Shown: piece after piece, positions 63,279 to 64,000 of the stretch
Layout of the letters: each line of letters begins with the position of its first letter
How positions within the stretch are numbered: the first letter of the stretch is position 1
Assembly: GCA_937981555.1 (NCBI GenBank)
Contig: CALJOK010000020.1
Span: forward strand, 62,001-126,000
Length of the DNA stretch: 64,000 bases
Source: an uncultured Saprospiraceae bacterium
Lineage (GTDB): Bacteria; Bacteroidota; Bacteroidia; Chitinophagales; Saprospiraceae
Direction of reading: 5' to 3'
The notes under the pieces: model-generated
Told to the model about the DNA's origin: nothing
Databases searched by the model: none
What the model saw: the letters and a program-made list of their open reading frames with translations, nothing else
Program-made: the position numbers and the translations under genes

Positions 63279-64000
63279 TTATTTTGAATAATCACCAAAT
63301 ATCAGGAAGACAGAAAATAATCCCATGATTAAGAAAATCCAACTCCAAAATTTTTCAGAATTCCTTAGCATTTTTATTCTGATCAGACTGATGTAATTTT
63401 TGTTGTTATGATTCAATTGATAAATATTAATCTTTTTCCAATGGAAATATTTTGTCCAAAACGAAGGCTCCTTTGTTTGTAATAACTTGGTTTCTAAAAT
63501 ATATTTTTTTACACCTATTTCAATTTTTTCGCCTTTCCTTAGTTTTCTTAAGATTGATTGGTTAGTTGCATCATATTGATCTCCTGCAATTCTAAATTCA
63601 AACTCCGGATATTCTTTTGTCAGTATTCGAATATGCTTATTCTTATGTCGTCCTTTACCTCTTTCAGTTTTTGGATTGGCTAAAAGAGTGATTTGAGTTG
63701 ATTGCAAATCATTTTCCAAGTGGTCAATATTTTCTAATTGTCTATTGGTAAAAATCCCTAAAAAAAGTAAGGAGACAAAGAGAAAGAATATTCTGATAAA
63801 TAAGGTTTGTTGAAAATCATATCGTTTAAAATTATCGTCATTTAATCGCTGATAATTTTCATTTACAAAACCGAGTACTTCATAATAATTGGGATACGAA
63901 CTGGAATCAATAACGAGGAAACCTTTTTTGGTTTTAAATATTAGCTTTTTTACATATTGATATTTTCCACTATAAGATCCTTCTTTATATCCTTGGATGT
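63279..64000 (-). CDS. Two-TM membrane protein, 5' part beyond window
   Basis: The stop is at 63279 and the frame is open on the minus strand to the edge of the window, so the gene continues beyond it; a TTG at 63719 is inside the protein. The visible 239 residues begin IQGYKEGSYSGKYQYVKKLI and include VLGFVNENYQRL, a first TM (LFIRIFFLFVSLLFLGIF), an external or cytoplasmic loop of about 125 residues with RLRKGEKIEIGVKKYILE-type beta strands, and a second TM (FWSWIFLIMGLFSVFLIFG) near the C-terminus. No family is recognised. It lies upstream of the MoxR operon in the same orientation, with 115 bases between. Confidence 0.75.
   Translation of the reverse strand, partial: IQGYKEGSYSGKYQYVKKLIFKTKKGFLVIDSSSYPNYYEVLGFVNENYQRLNDDNFKRYDFQQTLFIRIFFLFVSLLFLGIFTNRQLENIDHLENDLQSTQITLLANPKTERGKGRHKNKHIRILTKEYPEFEFRIAGDQYDATNQSILRKLRKGEKIEIGVKKYILETKLLQTKEPSFWTKYFHWKKINIYQLNHNNKNYISLIRIKMLRNSEKFWSWIFLIMGLFSVFLIFGDYSK

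Overview
The window looks like a chromosomal segment of a marine or environmental Bacteroidota bacterium, most likely of the Saprospiraceae or a related family. The evidence is AT-rich DNA, hybrid two-component systems with periplasmic propellers, a SusC/SusD pair, a type IX secretion (T9SS) C-terminal sorting domain, a GldM-like protein, weak Shine-Dalgarno signals and Bacteroidota-type promoters (TTTG, about 19 nt, TAnnTTTG). I see no rRNA, tRNA, CRISPR array, intact insertion sequence or prophage.

1-16 kb is a nutrient-acquisition locus without glycoside hydrolases. A hybrid histidine kinase/AraC regulator lies divergent from a SusC/SusD transporter, an FG-GAP/ASPIC lipoprotein and a Tat-exported TIM-barrel sugar isomerase-like lipoprotein; a dienelactone hydrolase-like protein faces them. 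15.5-27 kb holds a LytS/LytR pair divergent from a TonB-dependent receptor, an ECF sigma factor with a small membrane protein, a formylglycine-generating-enzyme-like lipoprotein with both active-site cysteines, a DDAH-type hydrolase, a DUF1295 membrane protein, an unknown exported protein and a tRNA-dihydrouridine synthase.

27-31 kb is an operon for the lower meta-cleavage pathway (hydratase, acetaldehyde dehydrogenase, 4-hydroxy-2-oxovalerate aldolase) with a GldM-C-terminus-like gene tucked behind it. 31-35.5 kb has three DinB-family proteins, two of them exported, around an FAD oxidoreductase, an SDR protein and an ArsR regulator. 35.6-44.6 kb is a propionyl-CoA/methylmalonyl-CoA block (mutA, accC, mutB, pccB), bounded by a good promoter and a strong terminator. 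It is interrupted by three unrelated genes (DUF1040-like, methyltransferase, secreted SUKH) and lacks a biotin carrier protein gene. 44.7-49.2 kb has a sodium/solute symporter and small envelope or unknown proteins.

49-64 kb is the most unusual region. A tightly overlapping minus-strand operon (63163 to 56441) encodes a small accessory protein, a MoxR AAA+ ATPase, a second accessory protein, a vWA protein with a propeller-like middle and a ribosomal L7/L12-like C-terminal domain, and a protein with helical repeats. This matches the predicted MoxR-vWA-beta-propeller (bpX) ternary conflict/signalling systems. Nearby are a T9SS-secreted propeller protein, a second hybrid two-component regulator, and a membrane protein joining an effector-associated-domain-like N-terminus to an Lcl/DUF1566 domain. 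A two-TM protein upstream runs off the right edge of the window.
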